Shown here: piece by piece, positions 16,417 through 23,684 of the stretch | How the letters are laid out: every line of letters starts with the position of its first letter | Position numbering within the stretch: the first letter of the stretch is position 1 | Assembly: GCA_913009765.1 (NCBI GenBank) | Contig: CAJVYT010000021.1 | Coordinates: forward strand, 1-23,684 | DNA: 23,684 bases | Source: an uncultured candidate division Zixibacteria bacterium | GTDB taxonomy: Bacteria; Zixibacteria; MSB-5A5; GN15; FEB-12 | Direction: 5' to 3' | The notes under the pieces: generated by a model | Databases searched by the model: none | What the model was told of the DNA's origin: nothing | What the model saw: only the letters and a program-made list of their open reading frames with translations | Program-made: the position numbers and the translations under genes

Positions 16417-17688
16417 ATGTCAAAAAAAACTGGTAAACCGGAAATCCCGCAGCATTGTTCTTTTTGCGGAAAACCTTCAGGACAGGTACGACGCTTGTTC
16501 TCAGGACACGAAGCATTTATCTGTGACGAATGTGTTGAAATCTGTCATGATCTGACACAAAACACCCCCGATATCTCCAAACAGGATGAAATCACAGATT
16601 TACCTACTCCGGCTGAGATTAAGAATTATCTCGATAATTATGTCATCGGTCAGGAAGAAGCAAAACGAACTGTCGCAGTTGCCGTATATAATCATTACAA
16701 ACGAATAAATTCTAAAATTCCGCAATTGTTACAAGATGGTGAATCTGATGAAGTGGAACTTGAAAAAGCAAATATTCTGCTTTTAGGTCCAACCGGAACA
16801 GGCAAAACTCTTATTGCTCGTTCTCTTGCGAAGTTTTTAAAAGTTCCTTTTACCATTGCCGATGCGACCGTTCTTACCGAGGCAGGATATGTCGGCGAGG
16901 ATGTTGAAAATATCTTAGTTCGCTTATACCAAGCATCTGGTTTTAATGCTGAAAAAACTGAACACGGTATTATTTATATCGATGAAATAGATAAAATTTC
17001 CCGCAAAGACGGGAATGCTTCTATCACTCGAGATGTTTCAGGCGAGGGTGTCCAACAGGGACTTCTTAAAATCCTTGAGGGTACTATTGCAAATATTCCT
17101 CCCAAAGGCGGACGGAAACATCCTGAACAATCGTTTGTGCATATTGACACATCGCATATTTTGTTTATCTGTGGTGGTGCATTTGACGGACTTGAAAAAA
17201 TTATTTCACGCCGTATTGGTAAAAATAATATCGGTTTTGATGGCGAAAAAATATTTGTTGATGAAAAGTCAGATGAAATTTTCAGAAATGCCCAACCGGG
17301 AGATCTGATGTCTTATGGTCTGATTCCTGAACTTGTCGGACGTATTCCGGTTGTTGCTGCTTTGCAGTCTTTGGATGAAGCGACTCTTTTGAGTATTCTC
17401 ACCGACCCCAAAAATGCTTTGACGAAGCAGTATCAGAAACTGCTTAAGATGGACGGTGTTAAACTTCGTTTTGAAAAAGGTGCTTTAAAAGCAGCTGTCA
17501 AGATTGCTGTTGAACGAAAAACAGGTGCCAGAGCTTTGCGTTCTATCTTTGAAAAAGCGATGCTTGATGTTATGTATGATATTCCGTCAATGTCTGAAAT
17601 TGTCGAAGTCGTCGTAACAGCCGAGACAATTAATAACGGCAAAAAACCTAAACTAATCACCAAACCCAACAGTAAAAAATCAGCATAA
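16417..17688 (+). CDS. clpX: ClpX, AAA+ unfoldase subunit of the ClpXP protease
   Basis: Recognises, unfolds and feeds substrates to ClpP. The 423 residues match the family. The N-terminal zinc-binding domain has C14-x2-C17 and C36-x2-C39. The AAA+ module follows: Walker A GPTGTGKT (124-131), pore loop GYVG (157-160), Walker B IIYIDEID (185-192), RKH loop (233-235), the IGF tripeptide used to dock on ClpP (272-274) and sensor-2 GARALR (370-375). The intact IGF loop supports pairing with the neighbouring ClpP despite its unusual triad. TAGGA lies about 6 bases before the ATG, and an intrinsic terminator follows. Confidence 0.98.
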   Translation: MSKKTGKPEIPQHCSFCGKPSGQVRRLFSGHEAFICDECVEICHDLTQNTPDISKQDEITDLPTPAEIKNYLDNYVIGQEEAKRTVAVAVYNHYKRINSKIPQLLQDGESDEVELEKANILLLGPTGTGKTLIARSLAKFLKVPFTIADATVLTEAGYVGEDVENILVRLYQASGFNAEKTEHGIIYIDEIDKISRKDGNASITRDVSGEGVQQGLLKILEGTIANIPPKGGRKHPEQSFVHIDTSHILFICGGAFDGLEKIISRRIGKNNIGFDGEKIFVDEKSDEIFRNAQPGDLMSYGLIPELVGRIPVVAALQSLDEATLLSILTDPKNALTKQYQKLLKMDGVKLRFEKGALKAAVKIAVERKTGARALRSIFEKAMLDVMYDIPSMSEIVEVVVTAETINNGKKPKLITKPNSKKSA

Positions 17689-17714
17689 ATATCACTCGAT
17701 AAAACCAAACTTGT

Positions 17715-17747
17715 AAGGTGGAACTCTTTAGCAGTTCCGCCTTTTTT
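17715..17747 (+). terminator. Intrinsic terminator after clpX
   Basis: An 11-bp stem (17715-17725 with 17733-17743, one G-T pair, 7-base loop) runs into TTTTTT. It lies 27 bases past the clpX stop and closes the tRNA-Leu/tig/clpP/clpX unit. Confidence 0.9.
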
Positions 17748-18142
17748 CATGTTATCCTGTGCGGAGTCGAAGGGTTTTAAAAGACAATTTGAGCAGTCAG
17801 GAACCCCTTCCTGACTGTTTAATCGTCGGGGAAAGGGTTCCCGACGACGCATTGTGGAGGTTTATCAACAGTCCCCAAGCCGTGGGCACCCGGCAGAAAC
17901 GATTTAATTAAATTATTCGTATTTTCTTTTTGATATTTTAACTTTCTGTATTTATTTAGCATTCTGGACTCCGGCGGTTCCGCCGGAGAGGAGAAGTGAA
18001 ATAACTTAATGGGTTCTGACTACTTGTCAGGAGCACAGGGCTCCTGACCTACTAAAATTATTATTGCCAACCCATCATTTCCTTACTACATTCACACCAA
18101 TTCGATAATTATGAATTCTAAAACTCAAAAAAGGAACTACCC
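17748..18142. repeat. Repeat-laden gap with four perfect or near-perfect palindromes
   Basis: No gene is supported. In order there are: a GCGGAGTCGAAGGG-type word (17761-17774); CAGTCAGGAA/TTCCTGACTG (17794-17803 with 17808-17817, loop CCCC); TCGTCGGG/CCCGACGA (17823-17830 with 17840-17847); CTCCGGCG/CGCCGGAG (17969-17976 with 17981-17988, 4-base loop); and GTCAGGAGC/GCTCCTGAC (18026-18034 with 18040-18048). These stems are much richer in GC than the surroundings. They look like dispersed intergenic palindromes rather than gene-specific terminators, since most lack T-runs. Confidence 0.75.
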
Positions 18143-18655
18143 ATGTTACAAAAAGAAAATGTTGTATTAGTAGTCATAGACGTGCAGGGCAAACTTGCCA
18201 CTCTTATGCACAAGCACAAACGTCTGTTTGAAAATGTGAACCGTATGATAGATGGTGCCAAAGCTCTCGAAATTCCGATTATTTGGACAGAGCAAATCCC
18301 CGACAAACTTGGTGCTACTGTTGAGACAGTCAAAGAACATCTTGAGGGTGTCGAACTTCTCACCAAAAACACTTTTTCATGTTGTGGAGGAGAAGGTTTT
18401 AATGAGAAACTCGACCGGCTTGGTAAATCTCAGATTCTTGTTTGCGGTATCGAAACCCATGTGTGTGTCTATCAAACCTGTCAAGATTTACTGGCAAACG
18501 GCAAAGAGGTGCATTTGGTGACCGATGCGGTTTCCTCTCGGTTTAAACAAAACTATTATCTCGGTATGGAGAGAATCAAAGATTTAGGCGGCATAATGAC
18601 TTCGGTTGAAATGTCGCTGTTTGAAATGCTCAAAATTGCCGAGGGCAATCTCTAA
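18143..18655 (+). CDS. Isochorismatase-fold (cysteine hydrolase) family protein
   Basis: A 170-residue single-domain hydrolase of the isochorismatase/nicotinamidase superfamily. The superfamily triad is in place: D13 in VVIDVQ, K75 in LTKNTFSCC and C108 in GIETHVCVYQT, with the usual cis-peptide region before it. The short form and the ETHVCV motif resemble the YcaC/ISOC1-like groups, whose physiological substrates are mostly unknown, so no reaction is assigned. AAAGGA lies 7-8 bases before the ATG. It appears monocistronic, flanked on both sides by repeat-rich gaps. A double Cys (C80-C81) follows the catalytic Lys. Confidence 0.87.
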   Translation: MLQKENVVLVVIDVQGKLATLMHKHKRLFENVNRMIDGAKALEIPIIWTEQIPDKLGATVETVKEHLEGVELLTKNTFSCCGGEGFNEKLDRLGKSQILVCGIETHVCVYQTCQDLLANGKEVHLVTDAVSSRFKQNYYLGMERIKDLGGIMTSVEMSLFEMLKIAEGNL

Positions 18656-18973
18656 CTTGATGCTTAACAAAAACATGAGATTGCCATTCGCCTAGGCGAA
18701 CTTTCGCGGACTCCGTTCGCAATGACAGGAAATTGGACTTTATCAACAAGCTTCTAAAAGGGCTTTTCACGAAACGCCCCTACGATGTAATAATTTCGTT
18801 TGATTGGGTTTTGGTTCACCAAAGTTGAATTGTGACCTGATTCTTTATTTTGACAGGGGAATACCCTGACGGTACAAATATGCAACTATTACTTCAAAAA
18901 TCTCCTTTATTCTTCATCTCAATACCATTATCTTGAATCAATTATAAACCTTAACTATAAGAAGCTTACATAT
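18656..18973. other. Repeat-rich gap before the lipid A operon
   Basis: No gene is supported in these 318 bases. It holds a perfect 14-base palindrome TTCGCCTAGGCGAA (18687-18700), GGGC-t-TTTC/GAAA-c-GCCC (18760-18779) and the 7-5-7 sequence at 18852-18870. At its end TTGAAT (18933-18938), 17 bases, TATAAG (18956-18961) could be a promoter for the operon, though it would leave a leader of only a few bases. Confidence 0.5.
18852..18870. repeat. Imperfect palindrome related to the one before tetR
   Basis: GACAGGG-GAATA-CCCTGAC has the same 7-5-7 layout as GACAGGG-AATTG-CCCTGTC at 11755-11773. Here one arm base differs (A for T), so only the inner CAGGG/CCCTG pairs plus the outermost G-C remain. 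Both are followed at a short distance by ATATGC. Confidence 0.6.
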
Positions 18974-19963
18974 ATGTCTAAATTAAAAACTGCTGTTGTC
19001 GGTGTTGGGGCTTTAGGGCGACATCACCTCAAATGGATGTCTCAATTAACAGATTCAGAACTAATTGGTGTTTATGATATCGACCAAAAACGGTGCCAAG
19101 AATATGCCGAAGAGTACAATATCAAACAGTTTGAATCACTCAATCAATTAGCCGGTGAAGTTGATGCGGTTTCTATCGTAGTACCAACAACGGCTCATTA
19201 TGAAATCGCCTCACAACTGATTAAAGCCGGTGTTCATTGTTTAATTGAAAAGCCCGTTACGCTTAATTTAGATCAGGCTCAAAATTTAATAAAATTTGCT
19301 GAAAATAATAATGTAAAAGTAACAGTCGGGCAGATTGAACGGTTTAATCCGGCGGTGGCAGCCTTGACAAAAACAGAACTTAATCCGTCATTTATCGAAG
19401 CTCACCGTTTGGCAGGGTTTGACCCTCGGGGTACCGATGTAGCTGTAATTTTAGACTTGATGATTCACGATATTGATCTGGTGCTTTCTTTTGTAAATTC
19501 TCCAATCAAAGATATTCAGGCATCCGGTGTTGCAGTGATTTCTGATATGATAGATATTGCCAATGCCCGTCTTACATTTGAAAACGGATGTGTCGCCAAC
19601 CTGACCGCCTCACGTATTTCTTTAAACCCGATGCGGAAACTACGTCTGTTTCAAAAATCAGGATACTACTCTTTAGACCTTTCAAAAAAACAAGCGGATA
19701 TTTACAACTTGGCATCATCTGATGAAACTGTCGAGGGATTTCGCATGCCTTTAGGAAAATCAGACAAAGATGTTATCTATAATAAAATCGAAGATAATGG
19801 TGCCGATATGCTTGGAGCAGAGTTAGCATCATTTTTATCGGCGATCAAAAATAATTCGGATGTAGCAGTGTCTGTTTACCAAGCATCAGAAGCTCTGCGG
19901 GTTGCTTTGGAAGTTGAGAAAATTTGTAAAGAATCATTAGAACTACATGAGGAAATGTCATAA
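18974..19963 (+). CDS. Gfo/Idh/MocA family NAD(P)-dependent sugar dehydrogenase
   Basis: A 329-residue oxidoreductase. The Rossmann domain opens with VVGVGALGRHH (GxGxxG at 10-15). The family EKP motif, with its conserved Lys, is at 92-94 (IEKPVTLN). The substrate domain has D161 and H165 in DLMIHDID. It is the first gene of a tight lipid A operon: lpxB begins 3 bases after its stop. Context suggests a role on a nucleotide sugar or lipid A precursor. One known case is GnnA, which oxidises UDP-GlcNAc at C3 before amination by GnnB, but no gnnB-like aminotransferase is in the window, so this is only a possibility. AAGAAG lies about 9 bases before the ATG. Confidence 0.9.
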   Translation: MSKLKTAVVGVGALGRHHLKWMSQLTDSELIGVYDIDQKRCQEYAEEYNIKQFESLNQLAGEVDAVSIVVPTTAHYEIASQLIKAGVHCLIEKPVTLNLDQAQNLIKFAENNNVKVTVGQIERFNPAVAALTKTELNPSFIEAHRLAGFDPRGTDVAVILDLMIHDIDLVLSFVNSPIKDIQASGVAVISDMIDIANARLTFENGCVANLTASRISLNPMRKLRLFQKSGYYSLDLSKKQADIYNLASSDETVEGFRMPLGKSDKDVIYNKIEDNGADMLGAELASFLSAIKNNSDVAVSVYQASEALRVALEVEKICKESLELHEEMS

Positions 19964-19966
19964 CTA

Positions 19967-21064
19967 GTGGCAGATTCAATCTTTATTTCAGCAGGGGATC
20001 CATCGGGAGATAATGCTCTTTCCCGTGTAATTGAAGAACTCAATACAGCACATTCCAATCTGACATGTTTTGGATTAGGCGGTAAAAGATTACATAAGCT
20101 TGGGCAGGAACAATTTGCTGACCAAGAAGATTTGGCTGTTATAGGGTTTTGGGAAGTCGCCAAAAAGTATCTGTTTTTTAGAAAACTCTTAAATCAATGT
20201 TTAAAAGAGATTAAATCTCGAAAACCAACAGTTGTTATCTTAGTTGACTACCCCGGTTTTAATTTACGGTTGGCAAAAAAAATAAAAGAACTTGGAATTC
20301 CGATAATTTATTATATCTCTCCGCAAATATGGGCATGGGGGAAAAAACGGATTGTTGAAATCAAAAAGAATATTGACCTTATGATTCCGATTCTTCCTTT
20401 TGAAGAAAAGTTCTATAAAGATTCAGGTATCAATGTGAAATACGCCGGACATTATCTTACCGAGGATATCAAACCGGATTATATCGCATCGGTCATTCCT
20501 GAAAATGGTCACCTTGCTTTGCTCCCCGGTTCACGCAAGCAGGAGATTGAACGGATGCTTCCGGTTATGCTTCAAACGGCAGAGGCTGTTTATGCCGAAT
20601 ACAAAATAAAATCAGTTATTGCAGGTGTTGAAAATTTGTTTGAGTATGAAACTCTTATACAAAATAAAGATTTTGTTTCAGTTATTTATGATGATTCAAG
20701 AAAAGTTGTGCATGATTCCAAATTGGTTGTAACGTCATCGGGTACCGCAACGCTTGAAATCGGGCTTATCGGCAGACCGATGGTTATTATCTACAAAACG
20801 GGTACGCTTACATACCAAATAGCCAAGAGAGTTGTAACATTAAAATCTATTGGGCTTGTCAATTTGGTGCTGGGTGAAAACATCCTACCGGAACTTATAC
20901 AAAATGAGGCGACTGAAAAAAATATTACAGCAGCATTAGCGAAATTTCTTACCGATGAAACATATCGCAATGAATGTGTAGCTAAACTTCATTTGCTGCC
21001 AGCTTTGTTAGGTGCCAAAGATGTCTCAAAAAATATAGCAGGTTTTATTGGAGAATATTTATAA
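19967..21064 (+). CDS. lpxB: Lipid-A-disaccharide synthase LpxB
   Basis: Joins UDP-2,3-diacylglucosamine and lipid X to form the beta-1,6 lipid A disaccharide at the inner membrane. The 365 residues fit the family (GT19). The signature SAGDPSGD is at 8-15, followed by VDYPGFNLRLAK, YYISPQIWAWGKKR, LLPGSRKQEI and TSSGTATLEIGLIGRPMVIIYK. The start is GTG at 19967; the preceding in-frame stop leaves no other start before the signature. The ribosome site is weak, so translation may depend on coupling to the dehydrogenase gene 3 bases upstream. waaA follows after 3 bases. Confidence 0.97.
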   Translation: MADSIFISAGDPSGDNALSRVIEELNTAHSNLTCFGLGGKRLHKLGQEQFADQEDLAVIGFWEVAKKYLFFRKLLNQCLKEIKSRKPTVVILVDYPGFNLRLAKKIKELGIPIIYYISPQIWAWGKKRIVEIKKNIDLMIPILPFEEKFYKDSGINVKYAGHYLTEDIKPDYIASVIPENGHLALLPGSRKQEIERMLPVMLQTAEAVYAEYKIKSVIAGVENLFEYETLIQNKDFVSVIYDDSRKVVHDSKLVVTSSGTATLEIGLIGRPMVIIYKTGTLTYQIAKRVVTLKSIGLVNLVLGENILPELIQNEATEKNITAALAKFLTDETYRNECVAKLHLLPALLGAKDVSKNIAGFIGEYL

Positions 21065-21067
21065 CAG

Positions 21068-22303
21068 ATGCTTTTTATCTATAATATACTTATACAAATC
21101 ATTTCGTTTGTGACATTTGTTGCAAAACGAGATAAACTCAAGTCCGACCCGTTATGGCAGGGAAGGTTTGCACAGATACAATCTCTGCCGTCAGTCGATA
21201 TTTGGATACATGCCGCTTCTGTCGGTGAGGCAAAAGTTATCGGGCATCTTATACATTATATGAAATCACAAAATCCAAATATTAAAATTCATATAACAAC
21301 TATGACCCGTAGCGGTTATAAAACAGCTATAGATTTATACCGTTCTGCCAATATATCCGTGACCCAATTTCCCTTTGATACAAAAGCAAATATAAAAAAA
21401 ACATATGATGTGATAAACCCAAAAGTTCTTGCTGTTGCAGAAACTGAAATTTGGCCAAACTTAATTTTAGAAGCTGATGCTCGTAAAATTCCTATTGTAC
21501 TTATCAATGGACGAATGTCTGCTAAGGCATTTAAAAAATATAAGTTATTTCAAAGAAGTTTCACCTTTCTTCTGACAAAATATTCAAAATTATTTGTCAA
21601 ATCAGAAAATGACTATAAAAGATTTCTTTATTTTGATACGAAACAAATAGTACGCATTGTTGGAGATATGAAATTTGATGCTCCGCTTCTTGAACGTACA
21701 AGTGAAAAAGTAAACGGTATCAGATTAGCATGCGGTATTGAACCGGAATCATTCATATTTGTCGCCGGTTCAACCAGACCGGGAGAGGAAGAGATGCTTG
21801 CCGATCTCTTTTTGAAAATATATAAAGAACACAAAACGTTTAATCTTATTATTGTTCCCCGTCATATCAAACGTGTTAATGAAATTAAAAATATGCTTCT
21901 GAAAAATAATATTCAGTTCAAACTGTACGGTTCCTCAAGTAAACATGAATCGGTAATCTTAGTCGACAAAGTAGGGCTGCTTCAAAATTTATACCTTGCT
22001 GCTGACTTGGCATTTGTCGGGGGAACGCTTGTAGATATTGGCGGGCATAATCTTTTAGAACCTGTCTGGGCAGGAGTACCTGTGGTCTTTGGGAAATCAA
22101 CATATAACGTTAATGAATCTGCTGAATATATTTTGAAGAATAATTATGGAACTCAAGTAACCGACAGCGATGATTTAACTCATATAGTACAACAGATGAT
22201 TAAAAACGAGATAACTTATTCAGTAAAAGAAACAAATGACTTACAAAATTCAGCTACTAATCAAATCGGTAACTATCTATTGGAAAAGATATCGCATGTT
22301 TGA
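21068..22303 (+). CDS. waaA: Kdo transferase WaaA (KdtA)
   Basis: Transfers one or more Kdo residues from CMP-Kdo to the lipid A precursor (GT30 family). The product has 411 residues, with a short N-terminal membrane anchor (about 1-20). Motifs: HAASVGE (48-54, with the catalytic Glu), AETEIWPN (124-131), LINGRMS (145-151), VAGSTRPGEEE (232-242), VPRH (263-266) and GGHNLLEP (325-332). The number of Kdo units added cannot be read from sequence. The ATG is 3 bases after lpxB, and its end overlaps lpxK by 8 bases, so the three genes are likely translationally linked. Confidence 0.97.
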   Translation: MLFIYNILIQIISFVTFVAKRDKLKSDPLWQGRFAQIQSLPSVDIWIHAASVGEAKVIGHLIHYMKSQNPNIKIHITTMTRSGYKTAIDLYRSANISVTQFPFDTKANIKKTYDVINPKVLAVAETEIWPNLILEADARKIPIVLINGRMSAKAFKKYKLFQRSFTFLLTKYSKLFVKSENDYKRFLYFDTKQIVRIVGDMKFDAPLLERTSEKVNGIRLACGIEPESFIFVAGSTRPGEEEMLADLFLKIYKEHKTFNLIIVPRHIKRVNEIKNMLLKNNIQFKLYGSSSKHESVILVDKVGLLQNLYLAADLAFVGGTLVDIGGHNLLEPVWAGVPVVFGKSTYNVNESAEYILKNNYGTQVTDSDDLTHIVQQMIKNEITYSVKETNDLQNSATNQIGNYLLEKISHV

Positions 22304-23381
22304 AAAACTTTGGAAAAAAATAATTCGTCGGAAAAGATTCTCATTTTTATCTCTCCTTGCGTTTATCTTATGGGTTGCATCACTTTTATATAGAGTACTA
22401 ATCAAATTTAATCGGATGACTCAAAAAATTGAAGTCAAAACAAAAACACCTCTTATTTCTATTGGAAATATTACGGTTGGAGGAACAGGTAAAACACCGA
22501 TAGTTGCTTTTCTTGCTCAATTTCTGCTTAAAGAAAATTATCGAGTAGGCATAGTTTCTTCAGGCTATGGCAGAAAATCAAAAGAGAATTATATGTTGCC
22601 CGGATATAAGATTGTACAGCTTGACAGTTCCCAAGTAGGTGATGAAGTAAAACATCTTGCTGAAATTCTTCCCAATGCTATTTTTTCGATTCATCAAATT
22701 AAAGCAACGGCAGCAGTATTGCTTGATGAGTCTAATTCCGTCGATATCATCATTGTCGATGACGGATTTCAGCACCGAAAACTGCATAGGGATATAAATA
22801 TTGTTACAATTGATGCTTCCATAAAAGAGAAAGAACTCAAACTTTTTCCGTATGGGTTACTTAGAGAACCTGAAACAAAAATATCAGAAGCTGATTTGAT
22901 AATTTTTACACGTACAGAATTAGCTCATGAACTGCCTATACTCATACAAAAAATCTCAAATTACAACCCCAATGCCAAACAGTATTTTGCTCGGTTTTCT
23001 GCTACTGAAATTATTGGGGAAAACCAGTCATTTCCTATAAAATATCTTGAAGATAAATCTGTGCTGTTATTTGCGGGAATAGGGAATTTTAACGCTTTAA
23101 AAAAACAGGTTTCCCGTCTTTGTTCAGATATTGATTTTGCTCTTGAGTTTTCAGACCATCAGGAGTATACTAAAGAACTTTTAGAGTCTATAAAACAGAC
23201 GGCTGAAAAATATAATTCTGACCTTATTTTAACGACCGGAAAAGATGCTGTCAAAATTGATAATTTTGATTTTGGTTGCGATTTTTACTATCTTAATCAA
23301 ACAATAGATTTAGACCCGGGTGAAGAAAAATTAATTGGATATATCCAAAATGATCTCAAACTGCAAAAAGAGAATTCCTAA
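22296..23381 (+). CDS. lpxK: Tetraacyldisaccharide 4'-kinase LpxK
   Basis: Phosphorylates the 4' position of the lipid A disaccharide to give lipid IVA, at the inner membrane. From the ATG at 22296 it has 361 residues. It begins with a basic stretch and one membrane helix (about 16-33), then ISIGNITVGGTGKTP with the P-loop at about 61-68, SSGYGRKS, GDEVKHLAEI, the DDGFQHRKLHRD motif (second catalytic region) and FPYGLLREP. An ATG at 22236 would add 20 residues lying within waaA; the inner start, overlapping the waaA stop by 8 bases, gives the normal N-terminus and is preferred. Its TAA shares a base with the nadB ATG (TAATG). Confidence 0.95.
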   Translation: MFEKLWKKIIRRKRFSFLSLLAFILWVASLLYRVLIKFNRMTQKIEVKTKTPLISIGNITVGGTGKTPIVAFLAQFLLKENYRVGIVSSGYGRKSKENYMLPGYKIVQLDSSQVGDEVKHLAEILPNAIFSIHQIKATAAVLLDESNSVDIIIVDDGFQHRKLHRDINIVTIDASIKEKELKLFPYGLLREPETKISEADLIIFTRTELAHELPILIQKISNYNPNAKQYFARFSATEIIGENQSFPIKYLEDKSVLLFAGIGNFNALKKQVSRLCSDIDFALEFSDHQEYTKELLESIKQTAEKYNSDLILTTGKDAVKIDNFDFGCDFYYLNQTIDLDPGEEKLIGYIQNDLKLQKENS

Positions 23382-23684
23382 TGGAACACAGATATGATTT
23401 TCTAATAGTTGGAACCGGTATTGCCGGTTTGTTTTATTCATTAAAAATAGCAGAAATCAACCCGAACGCCAAAATAGCGATTGTAACTAAAAAATCTGAA
23501 CAAGATACAAGCACAAATAAAGCTCAGGGCGGTATAGCAGCTGTTTTAGCAAAGACCGATTCATTTGATTCACATATCAAGGATACCTTAACAACCGGTC
23601 AGGGGCTTTGTGATATAGATGTAGTGACCCAAATTGTCGAAAACGGTCCTGAAGTTATCAAAGAGCTTATGCATTACGGTGTAA
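23381..23684 (+). CDS. nadB: L-aspartate oxidase NadB (partial, N-terminal 101 residues)
   Basis: Flavoenzyme that oxidises L-aspartate to iminoaspartate, the first step of NAD synthesis. The visible part has the FAD-binding opening FLIVGTGIAGL (GxGxxG at 11-16), then the strongly conserved STNKAQGGIAAV (about 45-56) and DSFDSHIKDTLTTGQGLCD, typical of NadB. The closely related fumarate reductase and succinate dehydrogenase flavoproteins usually differ in the spacing here, so NadB is preferred. The ATG overlaps the lpxK stop. NAD synthesis has no direct link to lipid A; the pairing looks like simple operon packing. The gene runs off the window. Confidence 0.9.
   Translation, partial: MEHRYDFLIVGTGIAGLFYSLKIAEINPNAKIAIVTKKSEQDTSTNKAQGGIAAVLAKTDSFDSHIKDTLTTGQGLCDIDVVTQIVENGPEVIKELMHYGV

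Noticed and set aside
17433..17852. Minus-strand open frame across the clpX end and terminator
   Set aside because: It reads antisense through clpX and then through the terminator and palindromes; the PFDSAQ-like text is a translated repeat, not a protein.
22236..22295. Upstream ATG for lpxK
   Set aside because: It would place 20 extra residues deep within waaA; the start at 22296 gives the normal LpxK N-terminus and an 8-base overlap.

Overview
The window is AT-rich DNA from a Gram-negative (diderm) bacterium. Lipid A and Kdo genes (lpxB, waaA, lpxK), mreB, a PpiD-type periplasmic chaperone and an exported M23 peptidase all point to an outer membrane and a rod-type wall. Intergenic stretches are rich in short palindromes. 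The overall look suggests an uncultured-type lineage, perhaps in or near the FCB group, but the sequence alone does not fix the phylum. Four well-supported genes start with TTG or GTG (mreB, rhomboid, tig, lpxB).

Layout. 1-6807 is on the minus strand. In transcription order it carries ppiD, maeB (malic enzyme fused to a phosphotransacetylase-like domain), mreB, and an ECF sigma factor with its zinc-type membrane anti-sigma factor and the first codons of a third, exported protein. Clear intrinsic terminators follow ppiD, maeB and mreB, so these three are separate transcription units, while the sigma genes overlap and are probably coupled. A 248-bp divergent promoter region then separates ppiD from a plus-strand pair: a large exported M23 (LytM) peptidase and a rhomboid protease.

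10084-14180 is an accessory segment. It contains an IS110-family transposase broken by a single frameshift, with an inverted repeat that could hide its ribosome binding site; an orphan TetR regulator preceded by a perfect palindrome; and a predicted exported beta-propeller protein flanked by two near-identical 65-bp direct repeats that can each fold into the same hairpin.

14142-17747 is a housekeeping block: a strong sigma70-type promoter, tRNA-Leu(UAG), trigger factor, clpP, clpX and a terminator. It gives ribosome-linked folding plus ClpXP proteolysis. The ClpP has Asn where the catalytic Asp of the Ser-His-Asp triad is expected. Two repeat-laden gaps flank an isochorismatase-fold hydrolase. 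The window ends in a tight operon: Gfo/Idh/MocA dehydrogenase, lpxB, waaA, lpxK, nadB (partial). lpxB makes the lipid A disaccharide, lpxK phosphorylates it and waaA adds Kdo. The dehydrogenase may modify a sugar precursor, but its substrate is unknown.

I found no CRISPR array, phage module or recognisable defence system. The most unusual items are the 65-bp repeat pair, the variant ClpP triad, the IS110 leader structure and the family of intergenic palindromes.
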